From: Eucommia ulmoides
Taxonomy: Eukaryota; Streptophyta; Magnoliopsida; Garryales; Eucommiaceae
Length of the DNA stretch: 64,000 bases
Direction of reading: 5' to 3'
NCBI GenBank assembly: GCA_016647705.1
Contig: CM028333.1
Coordinates: 19,899,743-19,963,742 of the forward strand
The position numbers and the translations under genes are program-made. Below are positions 29,266 through 42,043 of the stretch, one piece after another. The notes under the pieces are model-generated. The model did no database searches and was not told where the DNA came from. It saw only the letters and a program-made list of their open reading frames with translations. Numbering within the stretch: the first letter of the stretch is position 1; every line of letters starts with the position of its first letter.

Positions 29266-29650
29266 GGGAACAATGACGAAAAAATGTTCATGATTTTTAT
29301 TTTTATAGATAATATTCTAAAAGCTTTTGTTTTGTTTTGTTTTATTTATCTTTTTTATTTTTTAATTGTGATTCGTTTTAAGAATAGCATGAAAGAAAAA
29401 AGAAAAAAATAATAATAAAAGATGTATAATAAATACATAAAACTTAATACATAAAAATTATGAGAAAAAAATAGAAGGAAAAAAAAAAAAAAAGATATTT
29501 TTTTTAAGTTAACAATTTTACGAAAAAAAATTGTGTGATTACATTTTTATAGAAGAATATACATATACACACATATATATTTTTTTTATACGAATTTTCC
29601 TTTAAATGCTCTGTTTTAAAATCAAATAACTTTTTGAGAGCCAACCAAAT
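29266..29650. repeat. Dispersed repeat X copy 2, split by solo LTR 2
   Basis: Matches 25106-25500, e.g. ACGAAAAAATGTTCATGATT and TTTTAAGAATAGCATGAAAG. Its first bases lie left of solo LTR 2, showing that the LTR inserted into it. Confidence 0.75.
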
Positions 29651-30825
29651 AAACATTGTCCATAACTACAAAATTAGAAAGAAAGAAAAATAGTACCAAC
29701 TCCTCTTTAAAAAATATAATGACCAAATTACCCTTAATACTCGAAACCCTAAATACCTTCTCTCTCTCTCTCATATAACGCACAGGCCATCATCGTCGCC
29801 TCATTCATCTCTGTCGCCGCCTTGTTTCTCTTTACCGTTGTCATTACTATTATCAGTGCCACATCAAGTTGTTGTTGTCGTCTCCCCATCCACTTCCTTC
29901 ATTGCCGCCATCTTCATATTCCTTTTTATTCCTAGTTCTTGGTCTTCCTCTACCACCACCATCTTCGTTTTTCGCCGTCACTATCTCGCTGCTTGTTTGT
30001 TGTTTCTTCCTACTTAGATTTGGTTAAATCTAAGTAAATCTAGCCAGATCTACTTAGAAAATGATTAGATTTGGTCTCTCCGTTGTTCTTCCACCATAAT
30101 GTTGCCATTGAAAGCAATATATTCTCTACTCTTTCTCATGGTATTCTCTCTTTGTCACTGCTAACACCTCTGCCAATTCCACAGCCATTGAAGTCACCTC
30201 TTTCTTTGTCTTTTTATTTTATTTTATTTTATTTATCTCTCTAATTCTTATTTACCTCTTAGACTTTGTTGTCTCCTTTGCAACTTCATTGGAATTAGAT
30301 GTAGAGGGCAGATCTAAGTTGAATCTGGTCAAATCTAACCCAATCTAGCTAGTTCTAGATGTACTTTTTAGTAGCGTAATATGGCGTTTGCAATTTTTAG
30401 ATAGGTTGGAGGATTTTTAGATTTTTACTTCATTTTGATTAATCGTTTATAAATCAATTTGTTAATTATTAGTAGAATTCCACTTAATCATTTATAGATC
30501 CGATTAATTATTTGTAATTATGTTGTTAAATTTACTAAATTGTCTTTCTGAGAAGATCTTGGGAATTCAAGTCCATTGTCCAACACTCATTTAGGGATTA
30601 CACTAAGTTGCATATGTATTGGCAAACCTAGCATGCCAACATAGAACTATTCAATCCTTTTTGTAATTTTCAAATCGGTTGGAGGATTTTCTACTTAATT
30701 TTTATTAATCATTTTTGGATTTTTAATCTTTTTTAATTATTGGTGGATTTTCACCTAATCGTTTATAGATCTAATTAATTGTTTGTAGCTATCTTCTTAA
30801 TTTACTAATTCAAATGAATTCTTAA

Positions 30826-31185
30826 TGTTAGATTCTTGTCCCACATCGATCATCTGAGAGTTCCCAAATCACTATATAAATCAAAGGAGATACTTCACTT
30901 AGTACCATATGGTTTTAAGTTGGAACCTCCTAACATGGTATCAGAGCCAAGGTTATGGGTCTCTCTTTCCCTCGTAGTCAAATTATCAGTGCAAGCCGAT
31001 GGTTGCACATTTTTCATCATCATTCTCTCGTACTCAAATAATTCATGCAAACCGGAGGTTGTACTCAAGGGCGGGCGTTAGATTCATGTCCTACATCAAT
31101 CATTTGCGAGTTTCCAAACTACTATATAAATCAAAAGAGATACTTCATTTAGTACCATATGGTTTTAAGTTGGAACCTCCTAACA
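30826..31185 (+). mobile_element. TRIM (terminal-repeat retrotransposon in miniature), 360 bp, complete
   Basis: Two 110-bp LTRs at 30826-30935 and 31076-31185 start TGTTAGATTC (CGTTAGATTC in the 3' copy) and end CTCCTAACA. A primer-binding site TGGTATCAGAGCC begins at 30936, complementary to initiator tRNA-Met. A polypurine stretch AAGGGCGGG precedes the 3' LTR. Target duplication CTTAA is perfect (30821-30825, 31186-31190). The internal part is 140 bp with no coding capacity, so it needed proteins from another retroelement. Confidence 0.93.
30936..30948 (+). promoter_or_regulatory. TRIM primer-binding site (tRNA-iMet)
   Basis: TGGTATCAGAGCC follows the 5' LTR directly. It matches the 3' end complement of initiator Met tRNA, where reverse transcription starts. 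Confidence 0.9.
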
Positions 31186-31774
31186 CTTAACATGTTAGAT
31201 CTTTTGCTTTTTATATATCACTAGTTTTAGACCCGCATAATTTGCGGGTCTAGAAAAAAATATATTAATACATATTTTTAATTTGAATACTTTGATGTTA
31301 TAATTTTGATTCTTGATCTACATATGGCAAAAAACATAGAACATTTTTTAAAGGATAATTTTTTTAGGATTTCACTTGAAATTTATATAAATTAGAGAAG
31401 TATATAAAATTTTAAAAATTGTAATTGATTTTTCTTAAAAATAAAGCGGTGAAAATATATATTTTCAAAAAATTAGGGATAATTAACTCATAGAAATCTA
31501 AGGTTAAAATATTAATAATGGGAAAAAAGATATTGGTCATGATAGGAATAAAGAGATTAAAGAGATATCTTATTTTGAGTTGTGGTTAATTCTTAGTTTT
31601 ACCCTTCACTTTTAATATATAGTATATGATATGATTTTCATTTTTGTTTGAAGAGAGAATTTCACTAATTCAATGATTTTTGTTTCTGATTTCAATAGAT
31701 TCGTAGCCACTTGTTTTCAAATTTCAATAGGTAATTGGTAATTCTCTCAGTTATAGATATATTCACATGTTACT

Positions 31775-32340
31775 GGATTTTTACTTAACTAATTATGTGA
31801 TTTTATATTCATTTTTCAATTATATTTCAACCGTGAATTGGGATTCTTTCCAATTTGAAAGTATTTTAGTGGATTTTTAGTTGATTGAGTTTCAATAAAA
31901 TGTAGTTAGATTGTCAATTTTGATATTTTTATTTTCTTCAGTGGAATATATCTTACAATGGAATTTCAAATCTAAATGTGAATTTGTAGTATATTTCACT
32001 TATTTATATAAGTGAATGTTTACTTTTGCTTGAATTGTTTTATGCATATTTTCTTCAGTGGATTTTCACTTAACTAATTATGTGATTTTATATTCATTTT
32101 TCAATTATATTTCAACCGTGAATTGGGATTCTTTCCAATTTGAAAGTATTTTAGTGTTTTTAGTTGATTGAGTTTCAATAAAATGTAGTTAGATTGTCAA
32201 TTTTGATATTTTTATTTTCTTCAGTGGAATATATCTTACAATGGAATTTCAAATCTAAATGTGAATTTGTAGTATATTTCACTTATTTATATAAGTGAAT
32301 GTTTACTTTTGCTTGAATTGTTTTATGCATATTTCATTTT
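31775..32340. repeat. 285-bp tandem duplication, nearly identical copies
   Basis: Copy 1 about 31775-32059, copy 2 about 32060-32340, both with TAACTAATTATGTGATTTTA and ending TTTTATGCATATTT. By eye they differ only by a few substitutions and a 4-base deletion, so the duplication is recent relative to its surroundings. Confidence 0.9.
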
Positions 32341-32715
32341 TGAACTTTAGATTTATGTAGAGGATGATATATGAGTTTTTGTTTTTGGTATTTTTAGTGA
32401 AATTGTTTATTTTTTCTATATTCAATGGAATTTTTAATATTCAGTGGAATAACATTTATTGATTTTTGGTATATTTTAAAATTTAATACTTTAATATTTT
32501 AAAATCTTCAGTAAAATAGTTATAGAAAATAAAATAAAATCCAATGGAACGCATGTAAGGGTATTTAGGATATTTTTAAAAAATTATATATTTTGAATAA
32601 AAAATAAAATTCAGTGGAATTGTTATTGAAAGTTTAAATTCACTAAAATTACAAAAAAAATCAATGGATATTACAAAATAAAATTAAGTGAAATATACAT
32701 AAGGGTATTTATGAG

Positions 32716-35700
32716 TGTTGGTCCAAAGGTATACCAAAAAGGAAGGTGAATTGGGTAATTTTAAAAATTTTAATCAAATAATTTATACTTAGTTGATTCT
32801 CTTTGATCAAGTATGAAAGTGTTATTTCTAGGCACACACAAACATAAAGGGATAGTGATACTTGAAACTAGAAATTTTATAGTCGTTCAGCAAACTACTC
32901 TTGCCTACGTCTACTCGCTTGAGCTCTCATAGGGAATTAATTCACTAAATTTTAATTCTCTTCCCAGGTGAAAATCAAACTCGTACAATCCTAATTGAGT
33001 AAATTCCCTTTATACTCCATCATACTCTCATTCAGATTAGGTATATTTAGGTCTGAGTTACGACCTCGCAATAATACAAAAAAATCCTTTGTTTTTCTTA
33101 CAAAAAACTTCTACCAACACTCATAAAGATTAAACTCAATGACAAAGCTCAAACTAGGTGATAAAAGTGTGCACGATTCACAAGATAAAGAATTTTAATC
33201 AATCATGTTATACAAATCTAGGTTTAAGTACGGTGGAGAACAAAATCAATTATACCAGATATTTAATCATTTTATAGAAAAAGATTTTATCAGATTCAAA
33301 GTTTGATTTCAAGAATCAACTCAGGATTTCACCATAGAATAATTTCAGATAAACACAATATAGATCACAATTATATATCACAGAGAAACTTCAAATAAAT
33401 CAGAACGATCTCATCAAATTTTCAGTAGAATATATGAATTGAAAACTCATAATACTGGTTTCACTGATTATCTTCAAATGAGTATTTCCCTCACAAAAAC
33501 TATCACACAATTCACAAGAGTATCATGAATTTTTCACTGAATTTTCTTGCACTCCTTTCTCTCTTTGAATCTTTAGTCATCTCTCTTACAAAAATTCATA
33601 TTATTCACTTTCAAAATCTTTATTATGTTTTCCAAAAACGCAGCTCTAAAATAGGCTAAAAAAATGAAGATCTCCAATGAATATATTTGTTTACAATGAA
33701 TCTATCCATTTATAAGTCCATACTGAAGCCTCAAATTAATTAATTCAAAAGTCTAAAAAAAAATATAGGTCAAGAAATTTTACCGCACGAATTATGAAAT
33801 CAGAAAAATTAAATATTAAAACGAATTTATGATAAAACTCTCAATTTCGAAAATGTTTTACATAAAAAAAAAATAAATTCTAATCAATTGTCATCATTTC
33901 AGAACATTTAAAAAATAATTTAAAAATAGGGTTAATTACACTTTACCCCCTGTAGTTTGGCCCATTTGCACTTTATCCCATTATGGTTTGAACGTCGTCA
34001 CTTACCCTCTTGTGGTTTGTGGACCTAAGTGCAACGCTAACTCTGTTGACGAAAAATATAAAATGTCAATTTTGTCCTTCCATAATTATTCACAATTATT
34101 GGGGTGTAAAGTGTAATTAACCCTTAGCTCTTTCCCATTTCTCTCATCTTTCTCTTTATTTCTCGTTCTCCTTCTCGCTCTCTCTTTGGTCAGTGTTGGT
34201 CGCAGATTTGGTCGGCGTTGGTCACAGAGAGGTCGGATCTGGATGGCCACGCTCGGCAGTAGCTCTCCTTTCATAATTATCGTCGTCGTCTTCTCTAGCC
34301 ACCGCCGTGGTTATCGTCTTCTCTAACCACCACCGCGTTGTCGTCTTCACCGCCATCTTCGTCGTCTCCACCACTACCATCACAAATCCAAGAACAAATT
34401 CAAGAACACCAAGAACAAATTCAAGAATAAACCCTCATATTTCGATTTTGAAATTGAAATCGAAATAGGCATCGAAAATTTGTTTCTATTTCGATTTCGA
34501 AATCAATCCCTATTTCGATTTCGAAATCGAGAGCCAAACCTTCGCCATTGTAATGAAAGCAGACAATGAAGATGAGGACGACGACGAACACGGTCGAAAT
34601 CGAAACCCTATTTCTATTTCAATTTCGAAATCGAAATAGGGTTTCGATTTCGAAATGGAAACCATAGAAGATGACGTGGATGAACGAACACCATTGATGC
34701 AGACGAAGAAGATGACGTCATTGATGGATGAGGATGATGATGAACCAGGCGAACAAACGACGAAGGATGACAGAGGACGCGGAAGACGACGACGAACAAC
34801 ATGATGGAGACGACGAACAACAATCTTCTTGGAGGACGACCATGGAGGATGATGATGGAGGAGCGGCTGTTTTGATGACCATGGAGGGGCGGCTGTTTTG
34901 ATGACTATGGAGGAGCGGATGTTCTGGGTGGGTATGGAAATAAATTACATTATCACCTCTCAATTTATATTTTAATTTTGAATTAATCACTGGAATTATT
35001 ATGGTGAAATAATGTAATTTAAATTGACATTATAATGTCATTGAATTTCTTTTTTATATTTGTTTCATATCATGGTACATCATGATGAAATATATATATA
35101 TTTTTTTTTATGTATTTTGATATATTTGGATATATTAATATGGTGTATTTTTATGAAATTGTGTATTTTGAAGAAGATATCAAAAATATATTAACATGGT
35201 CTATTATGGTGTATTATTGTTATTAAGATGGTGTATTTCACAAAAAAAAAATGTGTAAGGGAAGAAGAATGTAAGAAATTGTGTTTAAAATACTTTAAGA
35301 AGACATGAAAAATAAAAATATGAATTGTGGATGAAAAAAAAATAAGTGAGAAGTTTTGGTTTGGTGTAGAAAATGTGTGAGAAGTGTTCGAGATTATATA
35401 AAGACATATGGAGGGTAAAATGGGAACAAGAAAAATGCATTTGGTGAAAAACAATACAAAAAACATGTCCATCCGCATAAATGGCGCGTGAACCACACAT
35501 CTTTCAAAGTTAACAGAAAGTGTTAAATTTGCACTTAGGCCCAAGACCACAGGGGGATAAGTGACAACGTTTGAACCACGGGGGTAAAGTACAAATGGGC
35601 CAAACTACAGGGGTAAAGTGTAATTAACCCTTAAAAATATTAATCGTTAAAATTGGGGCAAAAAGATCTTCGGAAAATGTACACAAAATTTGAAAAATCA

Positions 35701-36317
35701 AATACTATTAAGTCGACTGCCCATCATAATCAATCGATCGTTTTAAGAAAATCCTCAAAGGTTATGAGAACATGATTCAACCAGTCAACCGAATATCCAG
35801 ACTAGTCAACTATTTTGCCTCATCTTTTAAAATCTCTGGGAACTTGAAACAATCAATCGATAGTTTTCCTAACTACTCGACTATTTGATCTCAAATTTAA
35901 TATTTTCAAAGTTCGGTTACAATCAGTTGATTGAATTTTTAACTAATTTAACCTTAAACACAATTTAAGACAAGAAGTCAAGTACTTCTAAGCACATAAT
36001 CACACATATAAGCATCTAATAGCATATTGACGTGTAGTGAGTGATCCTAGTCGAGTTATCATGAATTTAATAGTAAGTTTTGTTTTACTTTAATAATACA
36101 AAAAATGATTCTTCAAAAAATATCTTCGTCATATCATCGTCTTGCATCATCCCGATCATTCATCTTTTTGTTTAATGCATCTCATTTTGACAAATCACCA
36201 TCTTGGTGACTAATATTCTTAAATACTATAATCATATCTCAAACGAGATATTAGTCTAGACGAACATCCAAGTTAATTGAATCATCAAATTAGGACTTGA
36301 ATCATTTAGGATTAACA
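32716..36317 (-). mobile_element. Solo LTR 3 (family alpha, minus orientation) split by a Mutator-like element
   Basis: Read on the minus strand it starts TGTTAATCCTAAATG (36317) and ends TACCTTTGGACCAACA (32716), matching family alpha ends. Flanks ATGAG and ATGAC agree at four of five bases. Without the 33929-35630 insert it is about 1.9 kb. It is more diverged from solo LTRs 1 and 2 than they are from each other. The GTCGAC motifs survive weakly at about 35710-35900. No internal region adjoins. Confidence 0.75.
33929..35630. mobile_element. Mutator-like long-TIR element, family A copy 2 (1,702 bp)
   Basis: Perfect 9-bp duplication TTAAAAATA at 33920-33928 and 35631-35639. Inverted termini of about 130 bp share GGGTTAATTACACTTTACCC, TAGTTTGGCCCATTTG and CACTTA.CC.C.TGTGGT. 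The interior has TTTCGATTTCGAAATCGA palindromes (34435-34660) and acidic-codon-like GATGACGA repeats (34560-34920). No transposase frame. It shares ends and a CGCGCCATTTATGCGGATGG-like subterminal block with copy 1. Confidence 0.92.
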
Positions 36318-39262
36318 ATGACATTTTAAAAGAAATTATACATTTTAAGGAAAAATAAAATTAAGTGAAATTTTACCAGAAAATAAAATTTTAGTGGAAT
36401 TTGTGCATATAAAGGATGGATAATTTTGAAATGATAATTATTTTTTTTACTTTTAACATAAGTCCAATTTTAGTGGTCCTTAGAAATGTGTTTTTTTTAG
36501 GATCCCTGGAAAAAAAAAAAAAAAAAAAGAACTTTTTTATGAGATAACAATTTTTTATTATTATTATTATTTATCTTTTGAGATAAAAACAAATTTATAA
36601 GATAAATATATAAAATTTATAAGAAAAGAAGAGGAAAAAGAATATAAGAAGAAGAAATGAAGTTTTTTTTCATTGGGATAAACCTTATATACAATCTTAG
36701 TTGTTAGATTTTTGGTTTATTTTAGAAAAAAATAATCTTAAGTAAATAAATAATTAATAAGGGCAAATTTTGTATTTTATATATCACCACATTATATAAC
36801 TCTTAAGATACCATGAATTGTCACTTGTAATAACTTAGCTTTAAATGATGATTAAAAGGATTGAGATCATAAATATTTGGTAATTGATATTCTAAATGTT
36901 CTTAATTGTTGAGTTATTAAATTTGTACTTAATAATTCAACTATATTAACTTGTGAGATGATTTTTTTTATTGAGAATGGTGAATTTCAATCTCAAAATT
37001 ACTAGTACAAGATAATAAAACATCCACATGGGACTTGTTAGGAACAAGGGCCTAAATATGATCATACTTTATATTCCATTTTGGTAATATTATTTAAAGT
37101 TAAAATAGAATATCAGAGTTGCAATGGCGTATATGATCTTTTGACTTGAGTTGTAATGGTGTATGTTATGATAGAAAATCTGAGTTGAATATTCTATGTT
37201 GGTAATATTATTGATACCGACTTCGTCCTTGCTCGACGAGTGAATCTTGTAATTAAACTTCATTCTGCCTTTACACTTGAGGGCCAATCTTCGTCTAGCT
37301 TGAGAAAAAAACAAAGAATGCGAAGAGTACGCATGCAAAAGCTAGGACTTGTTGTACGCTCAGCGAATTGTTCCAAAAAGGGCTTCCAAAATAGTTTTGG
37401 TGGGCAATTGGAAGCCCTACAAGGGGCTTAATGACTGCCTAAGCCAAGACGGGATAGTTGCCCCTCTCTTCACTCCCTCTTGTTACGCTTGTGGTTTTTC
37501 ATTGTTTGTTATCATGGGCTATCAAAAACACATTTTCCTTAGATTTTCTTACTTCTCTAGATTGAGTAATTGTTGGAGATTTAAAAAAATACCAGTAAGA
37601 TAAATAGATATTTTCTTAATTAATTTCCATTGTCTAGATTGTGATATGAATTTAATGAGTACAGATAATGAAGAATAAAAATCTGATAGTCTTTTAAAAA
37701 GAATGAGTAGAAATATCAAACAACTTAAAAAAAAAAATCGAAAATCAAAGTGTAAATAGGAGGGAGAGCTAAGTATCTAAGGGAAAAAAAAAAAAAACCC
37801 TAAGCTCTATTTAAAGAGATTAGAGTCGACCCTAAAGTAAGCTAATTGCTAATTTCCAAAGTTCGGAGAGAGAAATTGAAAATAAGTCAAGATAGGAGGG
37901 GGCAAAATATAATTACCCCAAGTTTTTATATTATTCAAGTCCAAAAACAGGCATGGAGAAGCCCGCAAGATGAGATTTTATTGCAATTTGCAAACTACTT
38001 CCTTCTTCAGATGATATAATAATTGGTCTTACTTATTTTGTCAGTTAGTAATTTATTTACTTATTTTTAAAGAAATTTAAGAGCCATCCGTGTCAATTCA
38101 TTTTAAATGTCTGTGGTGACACTGCTATTCTTAGGCTTCAGCCTATGACCTATTTGGAAGTAGTGAAAATTGGGTGGGCTTAAATGTACCCCCTTAAAAT
38201 AAATAAATAAGATTTTATTTAATTATAATTTACCTTTTAATTCATGAGAATTTTATTATTTAATCATCAAGAGATGTAAAAATAAGAAAATAGACCGCTA
38301 ACTACTACAATAAAGTTATCGGCCATCAGAGATGTTCTAGAAAATATTCATGTTTTCGTGATATTTTTTTTCTTCATAATTTACATAAAATGTCATTGTG
38401 TAAAATTTAGCAAGATATGAACATTCTCATTTTTATTATTCTATTTTTAAACATTTTAGTAAATGTTAATGTTGATTGTACAATTGTAAATGTTCACAAT
38501 TTTTATATAATCAATAATATTCTCTTTGTTATGTTCACATATTCTTCTATTTTACATTTTTTTTATTATGCTCACAAAATCATCATTCACACCACTAGTT
38601 AAAATAATTGTGAATGTTCAGCAAAAAAAATGTAAAAAAATTAAAAAAAAAATCTAAAGACAACAACTGAACATTATAAAAAAAATAAAATGAATCAAAA
38701 ACATTAAAAGAAAAAATTAACATCAATGAAAAATAATCAGGTGTGAACATTCAATAAAGAACAAACAAAAAACAATCACAATCAACAAATAATAATTCAA
38801 TCAAAATCAACAAAAAAACAAACAAATCATAACAAACCTGAACCGATATGATCTAAACTAATATGAATGTTACCAAACAACAATGCAAAATGAACATTCA
38901 TCCTAAGAATATTCACCAAACACACTGCAAAAAATAAACATTCACCCTCATATCTAAAAAATTCCAAATGAACATTCACCCTTATCTGGAAAAATATAGA
39001 TCTAGAAAAATTTCATATTTGAATTGTCTAGATCTGTGTGAAAGAGAGAGAGAAGGAGAGAGAGTGAGAGAGCATGAGTAGACCAACGGTGAACAACAGA
39101 CAATAGATCTAGATCTACAACGATAATCTCTAGGCGATTTAGATCTGAACGAAGAAAATAGTTAAGCGACGACGGAGATTGGAACAGACGTCATAGGGGT
39201 GAGCCCAGTGAACGGCCAACGACGAGCAGCGAATGGCGAGCTAGCAAGTGGATCTGGAAATT

Positions 39263-39303
<41 letters not shown>

Positions 39304-40373
39304 CAAAACGAATGTCGAAAGTGCGAGCACGACAAACGACCAATGATGAAGGGAAAACAGAGAGTGGCGAACGACGAGAGAAAGAGAAAAAGGAAGCGGT
39401 CAACGGTTCAAGGCGGTGGATGTGGCCGACGATTCACGACAAGCGGCGAGAGAAAGAGAGAGAGAGGGAATAGTCCGCAGTTCACGGTGATGGATGTGGC
39501 CGGCGGTTTGCAGCGATGGTTCTGGCTTGAGGTTGTGAGGAAGATAGAGAAAGAGCAAAACTAAATGTGGCTTGCGACTGTGGATAGTAGAATTAGGGTT
39601 ATTCGTGAATTAGGGTAATTTATTTTTTTATATATATATATATAAGTATATATGGGTAAATATGTCCATTCACTTCCTACTAAAGATTAAAAACTAACAA
39701 TGTTTTGTTTGAGGACTAAACAACAACCTGATTTTTTAAAAAGTCTATGGAGGAAAGAGAACCCAAAATATGGGCAAAACAATAAAAATCCCTTAATTTA
39801 TTCACCCAATAGTTCACTTTAACTTCTTTTTTTTTTTTTGCATTTTTCTCTTTCTTCTTCCTTCTTTTCTAATAAGCATGCATCACCAACCTGTTGAAAA
39901 TTGACTCAATTTGGTAGACGTTTTTAGCCAGTTTTGGATACTTTCATGCATGTGTATACATTTATGGAAGAAAAAAAAAAGGGTTAAAAATGTTGGCTCA
40001 ATTTGGTTATCAATGTGGTTTTTTTTTTTTTTTATTAAACAATTGTGAGTTGAATTTACTCTTTAAAAGAGTGTTCGGTAGAACAATAGATGTCTGGAAG
40101 TGTATTGGAAATTCCAAAGAGGAATTTTGCATGTACAAAACTAGTGTATTTGTTGAGAGAGTATTTTTTTGGGGAAGATTTTGTTATTAGTTTTTAAGTT
40201 TAAGAACTTATCTCATTTTATGTAAATTTTTTTCATATTAGTAAAATCATTCGTTTTTCTTTATCCGTGGAGATAGACAAATTGTGTCGAATCACGTTAT
40301 ATCTCTTGTCCAATTTATTGTCATTTTCATTACTTCTACATATTCTTTGTATTCTTATTTTTGTCCCCCTGAG
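36318..40373. other. AT-rich intergenic DNA, no supported gene
   Basis: 36318-36520 continues element D. Around 37240-37560 a slightly more complex stretch has short open frames, but none resembles a family I know. 38400-39010 repeats GAACATTCAC and its complement. GA-rich runs are at 39045-39075 and 39280-39303, with a TA run before the latter. 39050-39570 is GC-richer with CGACGAGCG text, like transposon interiors elsewhere here. No element ends could be paired. Confidence 0.5.
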
Positions 40374-40829
40374 TGTCACGGTTTAAGCTTGTCCAGTGCT
40401 TGTCCTCGCACATAGCCGCTTACTCGTGACACTTTTCATTTGTTTTCTAAAATAGTTTAGTGTAGTATAGTTTAGTTTAGTTTATTTCCTTGATTTCTTG
40501 TAAAAGACCTCATTATGTCTCCTCGAGTATAATGATATCTATTGTTATCACTTATATTTTTTTTGCTTAAAGTACTTTGTGGGAGGACATGCTCTTGAAG
40601 TCATTCAAGCCTTTCACATCTTGTAACCTTTGATATTAATACAATTGTTGTTGTTATTATAATTGTATTCTTCTCTACATTGCCGGCATGTGTTGTTTTA
40701 GGGAAACTCGTTGCTATTAAAACTGCTTCCGCTATTTGATATTCTTTGATCTTCAGGCTTGCTACTAGGCGATCCACTAGTTAGCGCCGCACGGGTTGCT
40801 TTCCAGCCTCGAAAGCTCGGACCGTGACA
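40374..40829 (+). repeat. gypsy 5' LTR
   Basis: Starts TGTCACGG, ends ACCGTGACA. Carries promoter and polyadenylation functions in active relatives. Pairs with 45475-45929. Confidence 0.93.
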
Positions 40830-40830
40830 G

Positions 40831-40843
40831 TTGGTATTAGAGC
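40831..40843 (+). promoter_or_regulatory. gypsy primer-binding site
   Basis: TTGGTATTAGAGC, one or two bases after the LTR, is close to the initiator tRNA-Met complement TGGTATCAGAGC, with C to T at one position. Confidence 0.75.
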
Positions 40844-40882
40844 AACGGAGTGATCCGTTGCCTGACTACGTTGCTAAAACCC

Positions 40883-41992
40883 ATGATAACTAAAGATCGT
40901 CTCGACGCTCTTGAACAAAGCGTTTCTCGCATCGACGCTGTTCTAACTCTTCTTCAAAACCCCAACGCTAATGGGGATGGGACGTCTCATAACCCCCAAA
41001 TCGATCACCTGAAAGAACGGATGGGCTGAGTTGCCGCAACATCCACAGGCCATCATGCTGAGATGGAAAAATCAGTCTTGGAGCTCTAGGGCGAGCTAGA
41101 AGAACTGAGGAACATTGTGTACCGGGCTCTTTCTAAAGACCCTGATCTACCAACTTCGAGGGTTCGCGTTCCCGAACCTCAATCCTATGGCGGCGCAAGA
41201 GACGCCAAGGAGCTGGAAAATTTTCTATTCGATATGGAACAATATTTTCGTGCTACCCGGGCCACGGCTGAAGATACGAAGGTGACAACTGCCACCATGT
41301 ATCTAAGCGGAGATGCCAAGTTGTGGTGGCGAACAAAATACCAAGATATCCAAGCAGGAGAATGCACCATTGAAACATGGGAAAGTCTCAAGAAGGAATT
41401 GAAAGCCCAATTCCTCCCTGAAAATGTCGAGTACCTGGCTCGACGACAATTGAGGAAACTAAAGCAAACTGGAAATGTACGAGATTATGTGAAAAAGTTC
41501 CAAAGCCTCATGTTAGACCTTCGCTCAATGTCAGAAGAGGACAAATTATTTTGGTTCCTTGACGGTCTCAAGAATCAGACACGGCAAGAGGTCCAGAGAC
41601 AACGCCCACAAAATCTGTCTACTGCAATATCCGCTGCCAAACACTTGGTTGACTACTCTGCTGAGTCTACCAACAACAATGAGAGACGAAAAGACAGAAA
41701 TGGAAATCGAAATGATAGGAATAGGGGACTATTTCAGAAATTTGGGATGACTAAGAATGAAAGAACTCCAAATATGAACTTCTCGCAGAAGAACCAGTAT
41801 AAAGGTCAACCCCCCTACTCAAGTCGATCATCTAACACAGGACATTCCTTCAATTCAACCAATCGGTCTCCATTTTGGGGTAACAAGACCCAGGGAAGTT
41901 CTTCTCCTCCGTGTCTTTTGTGCAAAGGTTTTCATCCTATTTCGGAGTGCCCTCACAAACATGCCTTGACAGCTCTACAAATATCAATCTAG
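40883..41992 (+). pseudogene. gypsy gag-like region
   Basis: Forms the particle in active elements. Begins at ATG 40883 (MITKDRLDALEQ). In-frame TGA at 41027-41029 and TAG at 41087-41089 interrupt the N-terminus. From 41117 it stays open to 41992: a retrotransposon gag domain with ELENFLFDMEQYF, WWRTKYQDI, LKAQFLPENVEYLARRQL and VRDYVKKFQSLML, then an Asn/Arg-rich stretch, then a zinc knuckle CLLCKGFHPISEC of the CX2CX3HX4C form. TAG at 41990-41992 ends the frame before protease, where intact relatives usually continue as one polyprotein. Confidence 0.88.
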
Positions 41993-42043
41993 GTAGACCA
42001 CTCAGATAATTAGGAAGAAGAAGAAAAGGAAGAGGAGACACGA

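Larger units (their letters stand above)
29690..32715. other. Body of an unclassified element (D), left of solo LTR 3
   Basis: CT-rich and CGCC-containing text (29755-30200) resembles the interior of element C. From about 31700 the DNA carries CAGTGGAATTT and AGTGGATTTTCACTT motifs, also as in element C. The stretch GGGTATTTATGA just before solo LTR 3 and ATGACATTTTAAAAGAAATT just after it match a continuous stretch of element C at 21318-21350, so the two sides were once joined. Ends are not clear. No gene. Confidence 0.5.

Noticed and set aside
37240..37603. Possible pseudogene at 37240-37603
   Set aside because: Composition is somewhat gene-like, but no motif is recognisable in any frame.
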